From contig DAOWKX010000237.1 in NCBI GenBank assembly GCA_030639705.1, positions 1-7,812 of the forward strand: 7,812 bases of DNA, read 5' to 3'. A program made the translations under genes and the position numbers. The notes below the pieces were generated by a model. That model was not told the origin of the DNA. It saw only the letters and a program-made list of their open reading frames with translations, and did no database searches. This document shows positions 1-6,360 of this stretch, piece after piece. The stretch is from Candidatus Aminicenantota bacterium (lineage in GTDB: Bacteria; Acidobacteriota; Aminicenantia; UBA2199). Each line of letters opens with the position of its first letter. Position 1 is the stretch's first letter.

Positions 1-22
1 ACAAATACAAAATCAAATAGAA

Positions 23-1474
23 CTACTTCAATTCCTTCAGTAAAACCAGCATGAAATCCCAAACTTTTCCAATGGATCCGATATGAATTTTTTCATCCGG
101 GGAGTGGGGAAACTTCAGGGTCGGACCGATTGAAATCATATCCATACCCGGATATTTATCCCCAATGATACCGCATTCCAGTCCTGCATGGATGACCTCA
201 ACCACAGGTTTTTTGTTGTAAAGTCTTTCATATAATTCGGTGCTCTTTTTCAGAAGGGGAGAATCCATATTGGGCTGCCAGGGAGGATACCCATCCCCGC
301 TATGCGCAGCACCGCCGGCAATCCGGGCTACGGCTTCAACACCCTGGGTAAGTCCCTGCAAACGGGATACAATTGAACTTCTCTGACTGGTCAGAACTTT
401 CAGGATGTTGTCTTCAATTTTTATATTGGCAAAATTATTAGAGGTTTCAACCAGATTTTCAATATCCGTTGACATGGCAGACACACCATGGGGAACGGCC
501 AAAGTAAATTCAATGACCTTCTGGGATTCTTCAGTGGACAAGGCCTTGGATGGATTTGCATTATCCTCAGCCAGAATTAATTGAATATCTGGATCGGTAG
601 TGCAGAATTCATTTCGAAAAATACTTTCACTCTCGGCGACCAGGGATTTCGCCTTTTCGAATCCATCCGGGGACATGAAAAAGGAGACTTCGGCATCCCT
701 GGGAATGGCATTATGCGCACTTCCTCCCTTGATATCTGTCAGATTAATATCAATCTCCTTTTTGACATTTAAAAGCGTTCTGCCCAAAACCCTAATGGCA
801 TTGGCTTTCTCAGCATTTATATCAATCCCGGAATGTCCGCCTTTCATGCCTCCTGCCTTTAATTTAAAATGCTTGAGCCCGGGATCCGCCTCTGAAAAAT
901 GCAAGGGCAATGACAGATAGGTATTAATTCCTCCGGCACAACCAACAGTAAAATAACCTTCATCCTCTGAATCCACATTTAATAATATCTTGCCTTCAAT
1001 AAATCCCGGTTCGAGGGTATTGGCTCCGGTTAAACCGGTCTCTTCATCAACCGTAAAAAGAAGCTCAAGTGGTGGATGTTGTATGTCTTTATCCAGGGCC
1101 AGAACAATGGCCATGGCAATGGCAATACCATTGTCAGCACCCAGGGTGGTCTTATCAGCGGTTAACCACTCACCGTCATAGATTAGCTTTATCGGATCCT
1201 GGCTAAAATCATGGGTTGAGTCCGGGGTTTTTTCACATACCATATCCACATGCCCCTGAATGACAACCCCGGGAGAATTTTCATACCCCGGGGACGCCGG
1301 TACTTTGATTAATATATTTCCGGTATTGTCCATTTTGGCATCAAAATCATTTTCTTTGGCCCAATTTATAAGCCACTGGCAAATTTTTTCTTCATTCTTC
1401 GAGCATCGGGGAATCTTGCTAATCTCTTCAAACCACTTCAAAATATCATTTGTTTTTTCATGTTCAAAATTCAT
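23..1474 (-). CDS. pepD: Aminoacyl-histidine dipeptidase (Xaa-His dipeptidase, M20/MH clan metallopeptidase)
   Basis: This cytosolic zinc peptidase cleaves Xaa-His dipeptides such as carnosine and other short peptides, feeding amino acid salvage. The 483 residues match the usual family length of about 485. The dinuclear zinc set is visible in order: GHVDM (H75, D77), TLGADNG (bridging D114), DEETG (catalytic E144, metal E145), NVDSEDEG (D168) and FPHSPDE (H457). The spacing follows the known Vibrio PepD residues with a constant offset of about five. GGHSG (212-216), in the lid domain, and HAGLECG (429-435), in the C-terminal catalytic part, are also typical. The start is fixed by an AAGGAG Shine-Dalgarno at 1481-1486, six bases before ATG. 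The stop is TAG, and no terminator is visible in the 22 bases left of it. The gene appears monocistronic, with its own promoter near 1615-1643. Exact substrate preference cannot be read from sequence. Confidence 0.95.
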   Translation of the reverse strand: MNFEHEKTNDILKWFEEISKIPRCSKNEEKICQWLINWAKENDFDAKMDNTGNILIKVPASPGYENSPGVVIQGHVDMVCEKTPDSTHDFSQDPIKLIYDGEWLTADKTTLGADNGIAIAMAIVLALDKDIQHPPLELLFTVDEETGLTGANTLEPGFIEGKILLNVDSEDEGYFTVGCAGGINTYLSLPLHFSEADPGLKHFKLKAGGMKGGHSGIDINAEKANAIRVLGRTLLNVKKEIDINLTDIKGGSAHNAIPRDAEVSFFMSPDGFEKAKSLVAESESIFRNEFCTTDPDIQLILAEDNANPSKALSTEESQKVIEFTLAVPHGVSAMSTDIENLVETSNNFANIKIEDNILKVLTSQRSSIVSRLQGLTQGVEAVARIAGGAAHSGDGYPPWQPNMDSPLLKKSTELYERLYNKKPVVEVIHAGLECGIIGDKYPGMDMISIGPTLKFPHSPDEKIHIGSIGKVWDFMLVLLKELK

Positions 1475-1527
1475 ATGCTTCTCCTTAGTGGGGAGTCAAT
1501 ACATTCCCTTGAAATGAGCTTTTTTTG

Positions 1528-1543
1528 GAAACAAATCTGTTTC
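1528..1543. repeat. Short inverted repeat in the pepD leader
   Basis: GAAACA and TGTTTC form perfect six-base arms around a four-base centre (AATC). The element lies inside the predicted untranslated leader of pepD, about 54 bases before the start codon. It could be a regulator half-site pair or a weak RNA hairpin. It is not followed by a U-run in the pepD reading direction, so it is not a terminator for that strand. A chance occurrence is possible in this AT-rich DNA. Confidence 0.25.
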
Positions 1544-1614
1544 GATAATGCCAAAACGTAGGCAGAAAATACTCACCTCATTCTGTTTTTTACGCAAGTG
1601 AAATGCGAAAGTTC

Positions 1615-1643
1615 ATCTTATAGAAAAAATTTTAAATTGTCAA
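1615..1643 (-). promoter_or_regulatory. Predicted sigma-70 promoter of pepD
   Basis: On the minus strand a perfect -35 box TTGACA (1638-1643) is followed after 17 bases by TAAGAT (1615-1620), which matches four of six -10 positions. A better-matching TATAAG overlaps it but with a 15-base spacer. Transcription would begin near 1608, giving a leader of about 134 bases before pepD. No better candidate is seen closer to the gene. Confidence 0.5.
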
Positions 1644-1701
1644 GAAAAGAGAAATGTACCGTTTGACTTTAAATATATTATACATAGAAAAATCACTGCA
1701 T

Positions 1702-1735
1702 TCATTCAGGTTTCAAAACAGAAATAACTGAATGA
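1702..1735 (-). repeat. Inverted repeat just after the barrel-protein stop codon, possible weak terminator
   Basis: TCATTCAG (1702-1709) and CTGAATGA (1728-1735) are perfect eight-base arms around an 18-base loop, beginning three bases after the stop codon of the barrel-protein gene. Read on the minus strand the stem is followed about nine bases later by a short T-run. The large loop and displaced T-run make it a poor intrinsic terminator, but it could stabilise the mRNA 3' end. Confidence 0.3.
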
Positions 1736-1738
1736 TAA

Positions 1739-2467
1739 TTAAAAACGGTAGGCAATCCCCCCCCTGAACATTATCCCATCATAAACAGACATCTCTGCCA
1801 GTAGATATAGATTCTGAGTGATTTCACCTCGTACACCCAAATGAATATGAATAATCGGGAAAAAGCTGAGAGGAAAACCATCTCCGTCATCCTCAAGCTC
1901 TTCCAGAAATTCCTTCAAGGTCATCTCCTCATCGGTAACTTCAACTTCCGTATTTCCTGGAACATAGGTGATTGTTTCAGTTTGATACTGAACTGTCCCG
2001 TTTAATAAGCCTGCGCCCAAGCCAATCCCGATGAAAGGATGAATTGATGAACCGGGCCAGAGTTCCCATCGAATACTGATATTAAAAGAATGAGGAGCCA
2101 ATTCTAAAGATCCACTGGCTGACGCTTCATAAGGATTCCCATCATCATTGATATCATTATATTCACCACTGAAATCAAGGTTGAAATAATTTCTCTCATA
2201 GGATATCCCTATAGAAAAGGAACCTTTTTTACCTCCCGGGAAAAAACGTATCTCAATTCCATAATTATTACCGTCTGAATTAAAACCCAGACTACCTTTA
2301 TCCGGATCGTAATCTTCAAAATCAGGAGTAAAACTATCCTCAAAAAAAGATTTTGCCACATTAAATGACCAGTATGAATAGTGAATGCCCACTTCCCATT
2401 TTTCCTTTGAATACAAACCCGAGACTAAAAATGAAACCAAAAACATAAGAAGTACATACCGTTTCAT
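1739..2467 (-). CDS. Predicted outer-membrane beta-barrel protein, function unknown
   Basis: The 242-residue precursor starts with a clear signal peptide: MKR, a hydrophobic core (residues 4-17) and a likely cleavage site after S20 (GLYS/KE). The mature part alternates polar and hydrophobic residues as beta-strands do, with strands such as 82-90, 124-134, 143-153 and 203-213. It ends in GGIAYRF; a terminal phenylalanine with aromatics at alternate positions is the known recognition signal for the BAM assembly machinery. IHPFIGIGLGAG (142-153) resembles repeats of small OmpA/OmpW-like barrels, though I cannot assign a family. Residues 174-196 are strongly acidic (12 Asp/Glu, one Lys) and look helical, probably a loop. 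AGGAGGG (2471-2477) lies three bases before ATG and sets the start. The role could be structural, adhesive or transport; the sequence does not decide. Confidence 0.75.
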   Translation of the reverse strand: MKRYVLLMFLVSFLVSGLYSKEKWEVGIHYSYWSFNVAKSFFEDSFTPDFEDYDPDKGSLGFNSDGNNYGIEIRFFPGGKKGSFSIGISYERNYFNLDFSGEYNDINDDGNPYEASASGSLELAPHSFNISIRWELWPGSSIHPFIGIGLGAGLLNGTVQYQTETITYVPGNTEVEVTDEEMTLKEFLEELEDDGDGFPLSFFPIIHIHLGVRGEITQNLYLLAEMSVYDGIMFRGGIAYRF

Positions 2468-2490
2468 CTGCCCTCCTAAAATAATATTTT

Positions 2491-2519
2491 AGTATAAAAA
2501 ATGAATAAAACAAAATAAT
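2491..2519 (-). promoter_or_regulatory. Possible promoter of the barrel-protein gene
   Basis: A minus-strand TATACT (2491-2496, five of six -10 positions) lies 24 bases upstream of the ATG and would give a leader of about 17 bases holding the AGGAGGG. No good -35 box is present at 16-18 bases: that position falls within the AT-rich inverted repeat 2512-2542. Extreme AT content makes chance matches likely. Confidence 0.3.
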
Positions 2520-2542
2520 AATAGAAATTTTATTATTATTTT
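2512..2542 (-). terminator. AT-only 12-bp inverted repeat between cyclase and barrel-protein genes
   Basis: Bases 2512-2523 and 2531-2542 are perfect 12-base complementary arms (AAAATAATAATA) with a seven-base loop. The repeat begins 36 bases past the cyclase stop codon, and on the minus strand is followed by a T-rich tract, as an intrinsic terminator would be. The stem contains no G-C pair, so its stability is low. It also overlaps the expected -35 region of the next gene, so an operator or DNA-bending role is an alternative. Confidence 0.35.
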
Positions 2543-2578
2543 TGCCGAAAAAATATAACACTTGCTATTTTTTTGAAA

Positions 2579-3724
2579 TCATTCATCTTTTTCAATTTCT
2601 TCAGAATATATAATCGTTCTGTTTCCGCCCATTTTTTTAACACGATATAATGCTTTATCAGCGTTACTGAGAATTTCCTCAACCGTATTCCCGTGTTCCG
2701 GGAAACCGGTAATTCCCAGAGAAATGGTTATTTTTCCTTTCGGCTGTCTCTTCTCACCATAGAATTCTTCGTTTTCAACCCTCTCTCTTAACCGATCAGC
2801 AGCAAGAAAAGCACCCACCTTATCCGTATTAGGAAGAATGATGACATACTCATCTCCACCATACCTGGCCAAAATATCGCTGGATCTAAAAATCTTTTTC
2901 ATAATCGAGCCAATCTGTTCCAGAGCCCTGGAACCATATATATGGCCATTATTATCATTATATTTCTTGAAATCATCCACATCGAAAATGATCAAGGAAA
3001 ATACCTGTTTATACCTTCTGGACTGTTCGATTTCATGTTTGAGCATTTCAAAAAAATGGGTTTGATTGTATAAATTGGTCAATCCGTCGGTAATGGATAA
3101 TTCCCGGGTTTTTTTCAATAGCTGCTGAAGTATCTTTTCATTCTTTCTCATGTTTTTTGATAGAAAGGCGGAAATAAAAAATGAAACAATTAAAATAATA
3201 TCAAAAGCAATCAGGGTAACCAGTTTCTGAGACGGTACAATCAACCCCACATCTTTAAAAAAAATAACTGTAATTAATACCACGGTTGCTATTGTATTTT
3301 TTAATGATTTCTTATAATCAATCACAAATGTGGCCACCATAATATAGAATATGAATAATACAATAACCGGGCTCTCAAATCCTTTTGAGAAAAAAACAAA
3401 AAGAAATAAAATCACGAAATCAAAATCCAGCTGAAGGGAAGCCAGAAACGAGAGACTTTTTATTTCCTTTCTTTCCCGTCCTTTCCACTTCATTAAATAA
3501 ATGATGAATATGAGATTCCCCAGAACGGATAAAATAAGGATTAATAAAAAAGTTTGAAATTCAACATAGATTTTGTTCAAAAACAAAGTGTAAACAATAA
3601 AAAACAACAAAATAAAAAAAGAATAAATCCATCGAATGCGAATCAACCATTGATTTTTATCCAGAAGAATTTCATAATCTATTTTATCCGGCTCCGGAAA
3701 GTTTAATTTTTCATTGCCTTCCAT
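2579..3724 (-). CDS. Membrane-anchored diguanylate cyclase with RegB-like six-helix N-terminus and GGDEF domain
   Basis: The enzyme makes the second messenger c-di-GMP from two GTP. Residues 29-190 hold about six transmembrane helices (roughly 30-49, 56-77, 100-112, 117-135, 143-160, 168-188). A helical linker (189-209) leads into a complete GGDEF domain (about 206-373). Visible motifs are DGLTNLYN (213-220), FDVDDFKKYND with metal-binding D248, the product-inhibition site RSSD (280-283) five residues before the active site, and GGDEY (289-293), a conservative Phe-to-Tyr variant. The intact active site and I-site argue for an active, feedback-controlled cyclase. The membrane part has LIRIRW (27-32), Q98, D100 and KGFESP (114-119), resembling RegB/PrrB-type sensor regions. 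No Shine-Dalgarno precedes the ATG; the transcript may be leaderless. It is divergent from the sdh operon. Confidence 0.93.
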   Translation of the reverse strand: MEGNEKLNFPEPDKIDYEILLDKNQWLIRIRWIYSFFILLFFIVYTLFLNKIYVEFQTFLLILILSVLGNLIFIIYLMKWKGRERKEIKSLSFLASLQLDFDFVILFLFVFFSKGFESPVIVLFIFYIMVATFVIDYKKSLKNTIATVVLITVIFFKDVGLIVPSQKLVTLIAFDIILIVSFFISAFLSKNMRKNEKILQQLLKKTRELSITDGLTNLYNQTHFFEMLKHEIEQSRRYKQVFSLIIFDVDDFKKYNDNNGHIYGSRALEQIGSIMKKIFRSSDILARYGGDEYVIILPNTDKVGAFLAADRLRERVENEEFYGEKRQPKGKITISLGITGFPEHGNTVEEILSNADKALYRVKKMGGNRTIIYSEEIEKDE

Positions 3725-3731
3725 TATAATG

Positions 3732-3762
3732 ACTATAACATAAAATAATTTTCTGTTTTCAA
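3732..3762 (-). promoter_or_regulatory. Possible promoter of the cyclase gene, giving a leaderless mRNA
   Basis: Minus-strand TATAGT (3732-3737) lies seven bases before the ATG, with TTGAAA (3757-3762) 19 bases upstream of it. If used, transcription would start at or next to the A of the start codon, which fits the lack of any Shine-Dalgarno. The 19-base spacer is longer than ideal, so this is tentative. Confidence 0.35.
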
Positions 3763-3777
3763 AAATTAAATTTCAGG

Positions 3778-3806
3778 TTGCATAAATAAACAGAAAATAT
3801 TAAAAT
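3778..3806 (+). promoter_or_regulatory. Predicted sigma-70 promoter of the sdhCDAB operon
   Basis: TTGCAT (3778-3783) and TAAAAT (3801-3806) are separated by exactly 17 bases. The -10 box matches five of six consensus positions; the -35 box matches the conserved TTG. Transcription would start near 3813, leaving a leader of about 40 bases that contains the GGAGG used by sdhC. No FNR- or ArcA-type operator is obvious. The promoter sits back to back with the cyclase promoter. Confidence 0.5.
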
Positions 3807-3841
3807 TGAAATTCATATTTTGCTGAAACTCCACATCAAAC

Positions 3842-3846
3842 GGAGG
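3842..3846 (+). promoter_or_regulatory. Shine-Dalgarno GGAGG that fixes the sdhC start at TTG 3853
   Basis: GGAGG is followed by a six-base spacer and an in-frame TTG at 3853. An earlier in-frame TTG at 3820 has no ribosome site and would lie only about seven bases from the predicted transcription start, so the later codon is preferred. Confidence 0.8.
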
Positions 3847-3852
3847 ATAATA

Positions 3853-4227
3853 TTGTATAAAAAAACAAAACGTTATGATTTAGGGTATTACAACTTTATC
3901 GGAACCTGGGCCTGGATAATCCACCGCCTATCCGGTTTGGCTCTGATCTTTTATGTCAGCTTGCATCTATGGGTTATCAATACCTTAACCCAAGGACCTG
4001 AGAAATTTAACAACATCATGAATTTTTTGAGTTCCCCACTTTTTAAATATTTGGAGATTGGATTATGGGGGATCATACTGTTTCACGCTTTTAATGGAGT
4101 CAGAATAATCATTATAGATTTTTTCAAAGGCTCATTCTACCAGAAAAAAATATTTTTTATTCTTATCACAATTGCTTTCCTTATGTGGGCAACCGGAAGC
4201 TATATCCTTATATCTCATATCAATTAA
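3853..4227 (+). CDS. sdhC: Succinate dehydrogenase cytochrome b556-type membrane anchor subunit C
   Basis: This is one of two membrane anchors of complex II; it helps form the quinone site and bind heme b. From the TTG start the protein has 124 residues, close to the E. coli SdhC length of 129. Three transmembrane helices are visible (about 21-43, 66-90, 98-121). The family signature HRLSG (24-28) contains R25, the counterpart of E. coli quinone-site Arg31. HAFNGVR (78-84) carries H78, the counterpart of the E. coli heme ligand His84. An additional H38 in helix I has no E. coli equivalent. The residue aligned with E. coli Ser27 is Trp21. It is the first gene of the operon, and sdhD follows after nine bases. 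Extending to the TTG at 3820 would add 11 basic residues without a ribosome site. Confidence 0.88.
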   Translation: MYKKTKRYDLGYYNFIGTWAWIIHRLSGLALIFYVSLHLWVINTLTQGPEKFNNIMNFLSSPLFKYLEIGLWGIILFHAFNGVRIIIIDFFKGSFYQKKIFFILITIAFLMWATGSYILISHIN

Positions 4228-4236
4228 GGTGAAAAA

Positions 4237-4599
4237 ATGAAAAAAAACTTCAAAGAAACTTCAAAAACCGGCGCCAGGGTATGGTTATTTCAAAGAATCT
4301 CGGCAATTATTCTATTTGTTCTCCTGATCTTACATTTTGTAACCTATCATTTCATCAATAAAGGTATCATTAAATATACCGATATTATGGAAAAGATGAA
4401 ATCACCCTGGTTTAATCTGATACAGTTCATTTTCCTCTTAACCGCAGTTTACCATGGATTTAATGGAATATGGATGATGGTGGAAGATTATGTTCACCCA
4501 AAACTTATGAGAATCGTATTATTCGGTATCATTGTCATTATCGCATTCTGTTTGCTATTCATCGGGATGCTAACCATTTTTAAGGTGTCTAATTTATAA
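4237..4599 (+). CDS. sdhD: Succinate dehydrogenase hydrophobic membrane anchor subunit D
   Basis: This is the second anchor subunit of complex II, with 120 residues and three predicted transmembrane helices (about 19-41, 58-83, 91-115). H73 in YHGFNGIW aligns with E. coli heme ligand His71, and the following D84-Y85 aligns with Asp82-Tyr83, whose tyrosine contacts the quinone. W16-L-F-Q-R20-I-S22 mirrors the HRLSG region of SdhC. H33 in helix I lies 40 residues before H73, exactly the spacing of the SdhC pair, so the two anchors look paralogous. The Shine-Dalgarno AAGGTG (4226-4231) overlaps the sdhC stop codon, suggesting translational coupling. sdhA follows 13 bases later. Sequence divergence in SdhD families is high, but operon position and motifs make the call firm. 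Confidence 0.88.
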   Translation: MKKNFKETSKTGARVWLFQRISAIILFVLLILHFVTYHFINKGIIKYTDIMEKMKSPWFNLIQFIFLLTAVYHGFNGIWMMVEDYVHPKLMRIVLFGIIVIIAFCLLFIGMLTIFKVSNL

Positions 4600-4612
4600 A
4601 AAGAGGCAGAAC

Positions 4613-6349
4613 ATGAAAGTTGAAGAAGCAAAATATTATCATCAGGTTGATACGGTTGTGGTTGGTGCCGGACTGGCTGGATTGAGGGCTGCACTGGAGC
4701 TTGCCAGAAATAATCAGGCCGTGGGAGTGATCACAAAAGTGTATCCTACACGATCCCATTCCGGGGGGGCACAGGGAGGTATCGCAGCTTCTCTGGCCAA
4801 TGTTGCTGAAGATTCTCCGGAACTTCATATGTTCGACACAGTAAAGGGAAGTGATTATCTTGGTGATCAGGATGTAATTGAGTTGTTTGTAAACGAAGCA
4901 ATAAAAACCATTTATGAATTCGAACATATGGGCGTTCCATTTTCCAGAACCGAGGACGGTAAAATCAACCAAAGACCCTTTGGAGGACACAGTTCGCCGC
5001 GCGCATGTTTTTCTGCTGATATAACCGGGCATGTCCTCCTTCATACCCTTTATGAACAATGCCTAAAATATAATGTCCATTTCTTCAATGAATACCAGGT
5101 CTTTTCTCTTTTAATAAAGGATGATATATCCAGAGGTGTTGTGGCCTGGGATATCAGAAATGGAGGATTACATATTTTTCATTCAAAAACGGTTCTCCTG
5201 GCAACCGGAGGATATGGGAGGGCGTTCAAAATCACCTCCAATTCCTTTGCCAACTCCGGAGACAGTTTGGGTCTTATTTTAGAAAACAAACTGCCCCTGG
5301 AAGACATGGAATTTGTACAATTTCATCCTACCGGACTCTACAAACATGGTATCCTGCTCTCTGAAGCTGCAAGAGGTGAAGGTGCTTATATAACCAATGA
5401 TAAAGGTGAACGCTTTATGAAAAATTATGCACCGGAAAAAATGGAACTGGCACCGAGGGATGTAGTTTCAAGAGCCGAACAAACTGAAATAAACAACGGA
5501 AGAGGAATCAATGGTCAGGAATATGTCTATCTGGATCTAAGGCACCTGGGAGCTAAAAAGATCATGGAAAGACTCCCTCAAGTCCAGGAGCTTGCTCTTA
5601 AATATATAAAAACGGATTGTACCTTGGAACCAGTTCCGATTCAGCCAACAGCCCACTACTCCATGGGTGGTGTTCCGGCAAATATTAAAACCGAAGTGTT
5701 AAAAAACGGAAACGGCGACATTATAAAGGGACTCTATACAGCCGGTGAAGCATCCTGCTTATCACTTCATGGCGCAAACCGGCTGGGTACAAATTCTCTA
5801 CAGGGAGCGGCAACTTTTGGTAGAATTGCCGGTAAGAGTATGTCTGAGTTTGTGAAATCCAATGCCTATGAATCATTACCGTCAAATCCCCTTGAGGTAG
5901 CCAATGGAAAAATATCCAGCCTGGTAGAAGGCAGCGGAAAAGAAAAACATGCCAGTCTCAGAGAAGAACTACAGAAAAACATGACCAAATTCCTGGGTGT
6001 ATTCAGAAACGAAAAAGATATGTTGACTATGAAGCAAAAGATAAAAGAACTTCAAGACAGGTACAAGAAGGTTATCATTGATGATAAAGGTAAAATATAT
6101 AACCTTGATCTTATTGAAGCCTTTGAATTGGGAAACCTTTTGGTTTTCTCAGAGGTATTGATTGAAGGGTCCCTGGCAAGAAAAGAATCAAGAGGTGCCC
6201 ACTATCGAACTGATTTCCCTGAGAGAGACGATGAAAATTGGCTCAAGCATACTATGGCCTGGAAAACCGAAACCGGTGTAAAGCTCGATCATTCCAAAAA
6301 GGTTATCATCTACTGGGACAGGTATCCACCTCAAGAAAGAAAGTATTAA
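4613..6349 (+). CDS. sdhA: Succinate dehydrogenase flavoprotein subunit
   Basis: This is the catalytic subunit of complex II, oxidising succinate to fumarate with covalently bound FAD on the cytoplasmic face. Its 578 residues are close to E. coli SdhA (588). It shows the dinucleotide-binding GAGLAGLRAA (18-27) and the flavinylation site TRSHSGGAQGG with H49 as probable FAD-linking histidine. Dicarboxylate-site residues are H238 (FHPTG), R282 (PRDVVSR, proton-relay Arg), H348 (HYSMGG) and R390 (HGANRLG). The C-terminal part contains ESRGAHYRTDFPERDD (525-540), a usual family element. The Shine-Dalgarno is AGAGG (4602-4606), six bases before ATG. Covalent flavinylation normally needs SdhE, which is not in this window. 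Sequence alone does not exclude operation as a fumarate reductase, although the resemblance is to the SQR type. Confidence 0.97.
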   Translation: MKVEEAKYYHQVDTVVVGAGLAGLRAALELARNNQAVGVITKVYPTRSHSGGAQGGIAASLANVAEDSPELHMFDTVKGSDYLGDQDVIELFVNEAIKTIYEFEHMGVPFSRTEDGKINQRPFGGHSSPRACFSADITGHVLLHTLYEQCLKYNVHFFNEYQVFSLLIKDDISRGVVAWDIRNGGLHIFHSKTVLLATGGYGRAFKITSNSFANSGDSLGLILENKLPLEDMEFVQFHPTGLYKHGILLSEAARGEGAYITNDKGERFMKNYAPEKMELAPRDVVSRAEQTEINNGRGINGQEYVYLDLRHLGAKKIMERLPQVQELALKYIKTDCTLEPVPIQPTAHYSMGGVPANIKTEVLKNGNGDIIKGLYTAGEASCLSLHGANRLGTNSLQGAATFGRIAGKSMSEFVKSNAYESLPSNPLEVANGKISSLVEGSGKEKHASLREELQKNMTKFLGVFRNEKDMLTMKQKIKELQDRYKKVIIDDKGKIYNLDLIEAFELGNLLVFSEVLIEGSLARKESRGAHYRTDFPERDDENWLKHTMAWKTETGVKLDHSKKVIIYWDRYPPQERKY

Positions 6350-6353
6350 GGAG
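6348..6353 (+). promoter_or_regulatory. Shine-Dalgarno AAGGAG that fixes the sdhB start at 6361
   Basis: AAGGAG overlaps the last two bases of the sdhA stop codon and sits seven bases before ATG 6361. The reading frame is open further upstream inside sdhA (an ATG at 6238), but that extension has no ribosome site and no family similarity, so 6361 is the start. Confidence 0.85.
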
Positions 6354-6360
6354 TTTTTCT

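Noticed and set aside
600..920. Open frames on the plus strand opposite pepD (also 581-772, 990-1181, 1260-1517)
   Set aside because: They are antisense to a gene with all its catalytic residues, and have no ribosome site or recognisable domain.
1663..1684. TTGACT and TATACA on the plus strand, promoter-like
   Set aside because: The spacer is only 10 bases and no plus-strand gene follows for about 2 kb.
1475..1738. A small gene or riboswitch in the 264-base gap
   Set aside because: No open frame with a ribosome site and no recognisable riboswitch core was seen; the pepD promoter and leader account for most of it.
2361..2561. Open frame overlapping the barrel-protein start in another minus-strand frame
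   Set aside because: It is a hydrophobic translation of AT-rich intergenic DNA plus the shifted signal-peptide region; the in-frame barrel gene with AGGAGGG explains the region.
2846..2860. GGDEY instead of GGDEF as sign of an inactive cyclase
   Set aside because: Phe-to-Tyr at the last position is conservative, and the metal-binding residues, DGLTNLYN and the RxxD site are all intact, so an active enzyme is the simpler reading.
4589..5059. A 156-codon open frame on the minus strand opposite sdhA, and a shorter one at 4746-4940
   Set aside because: They lie opposite a strongly conserved gene, encode Cys/His/Pro-rich low-complexity protein without motifs, and have no ribosome site; they are reflections of sdhA.
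6238..6360. N-terminal extension of sdhB overlapping sdhA
   Set aside because: The extension has no ribosome site and does not resemble SdhB; AAGGAG before ATG 6361 gives the normal family length.
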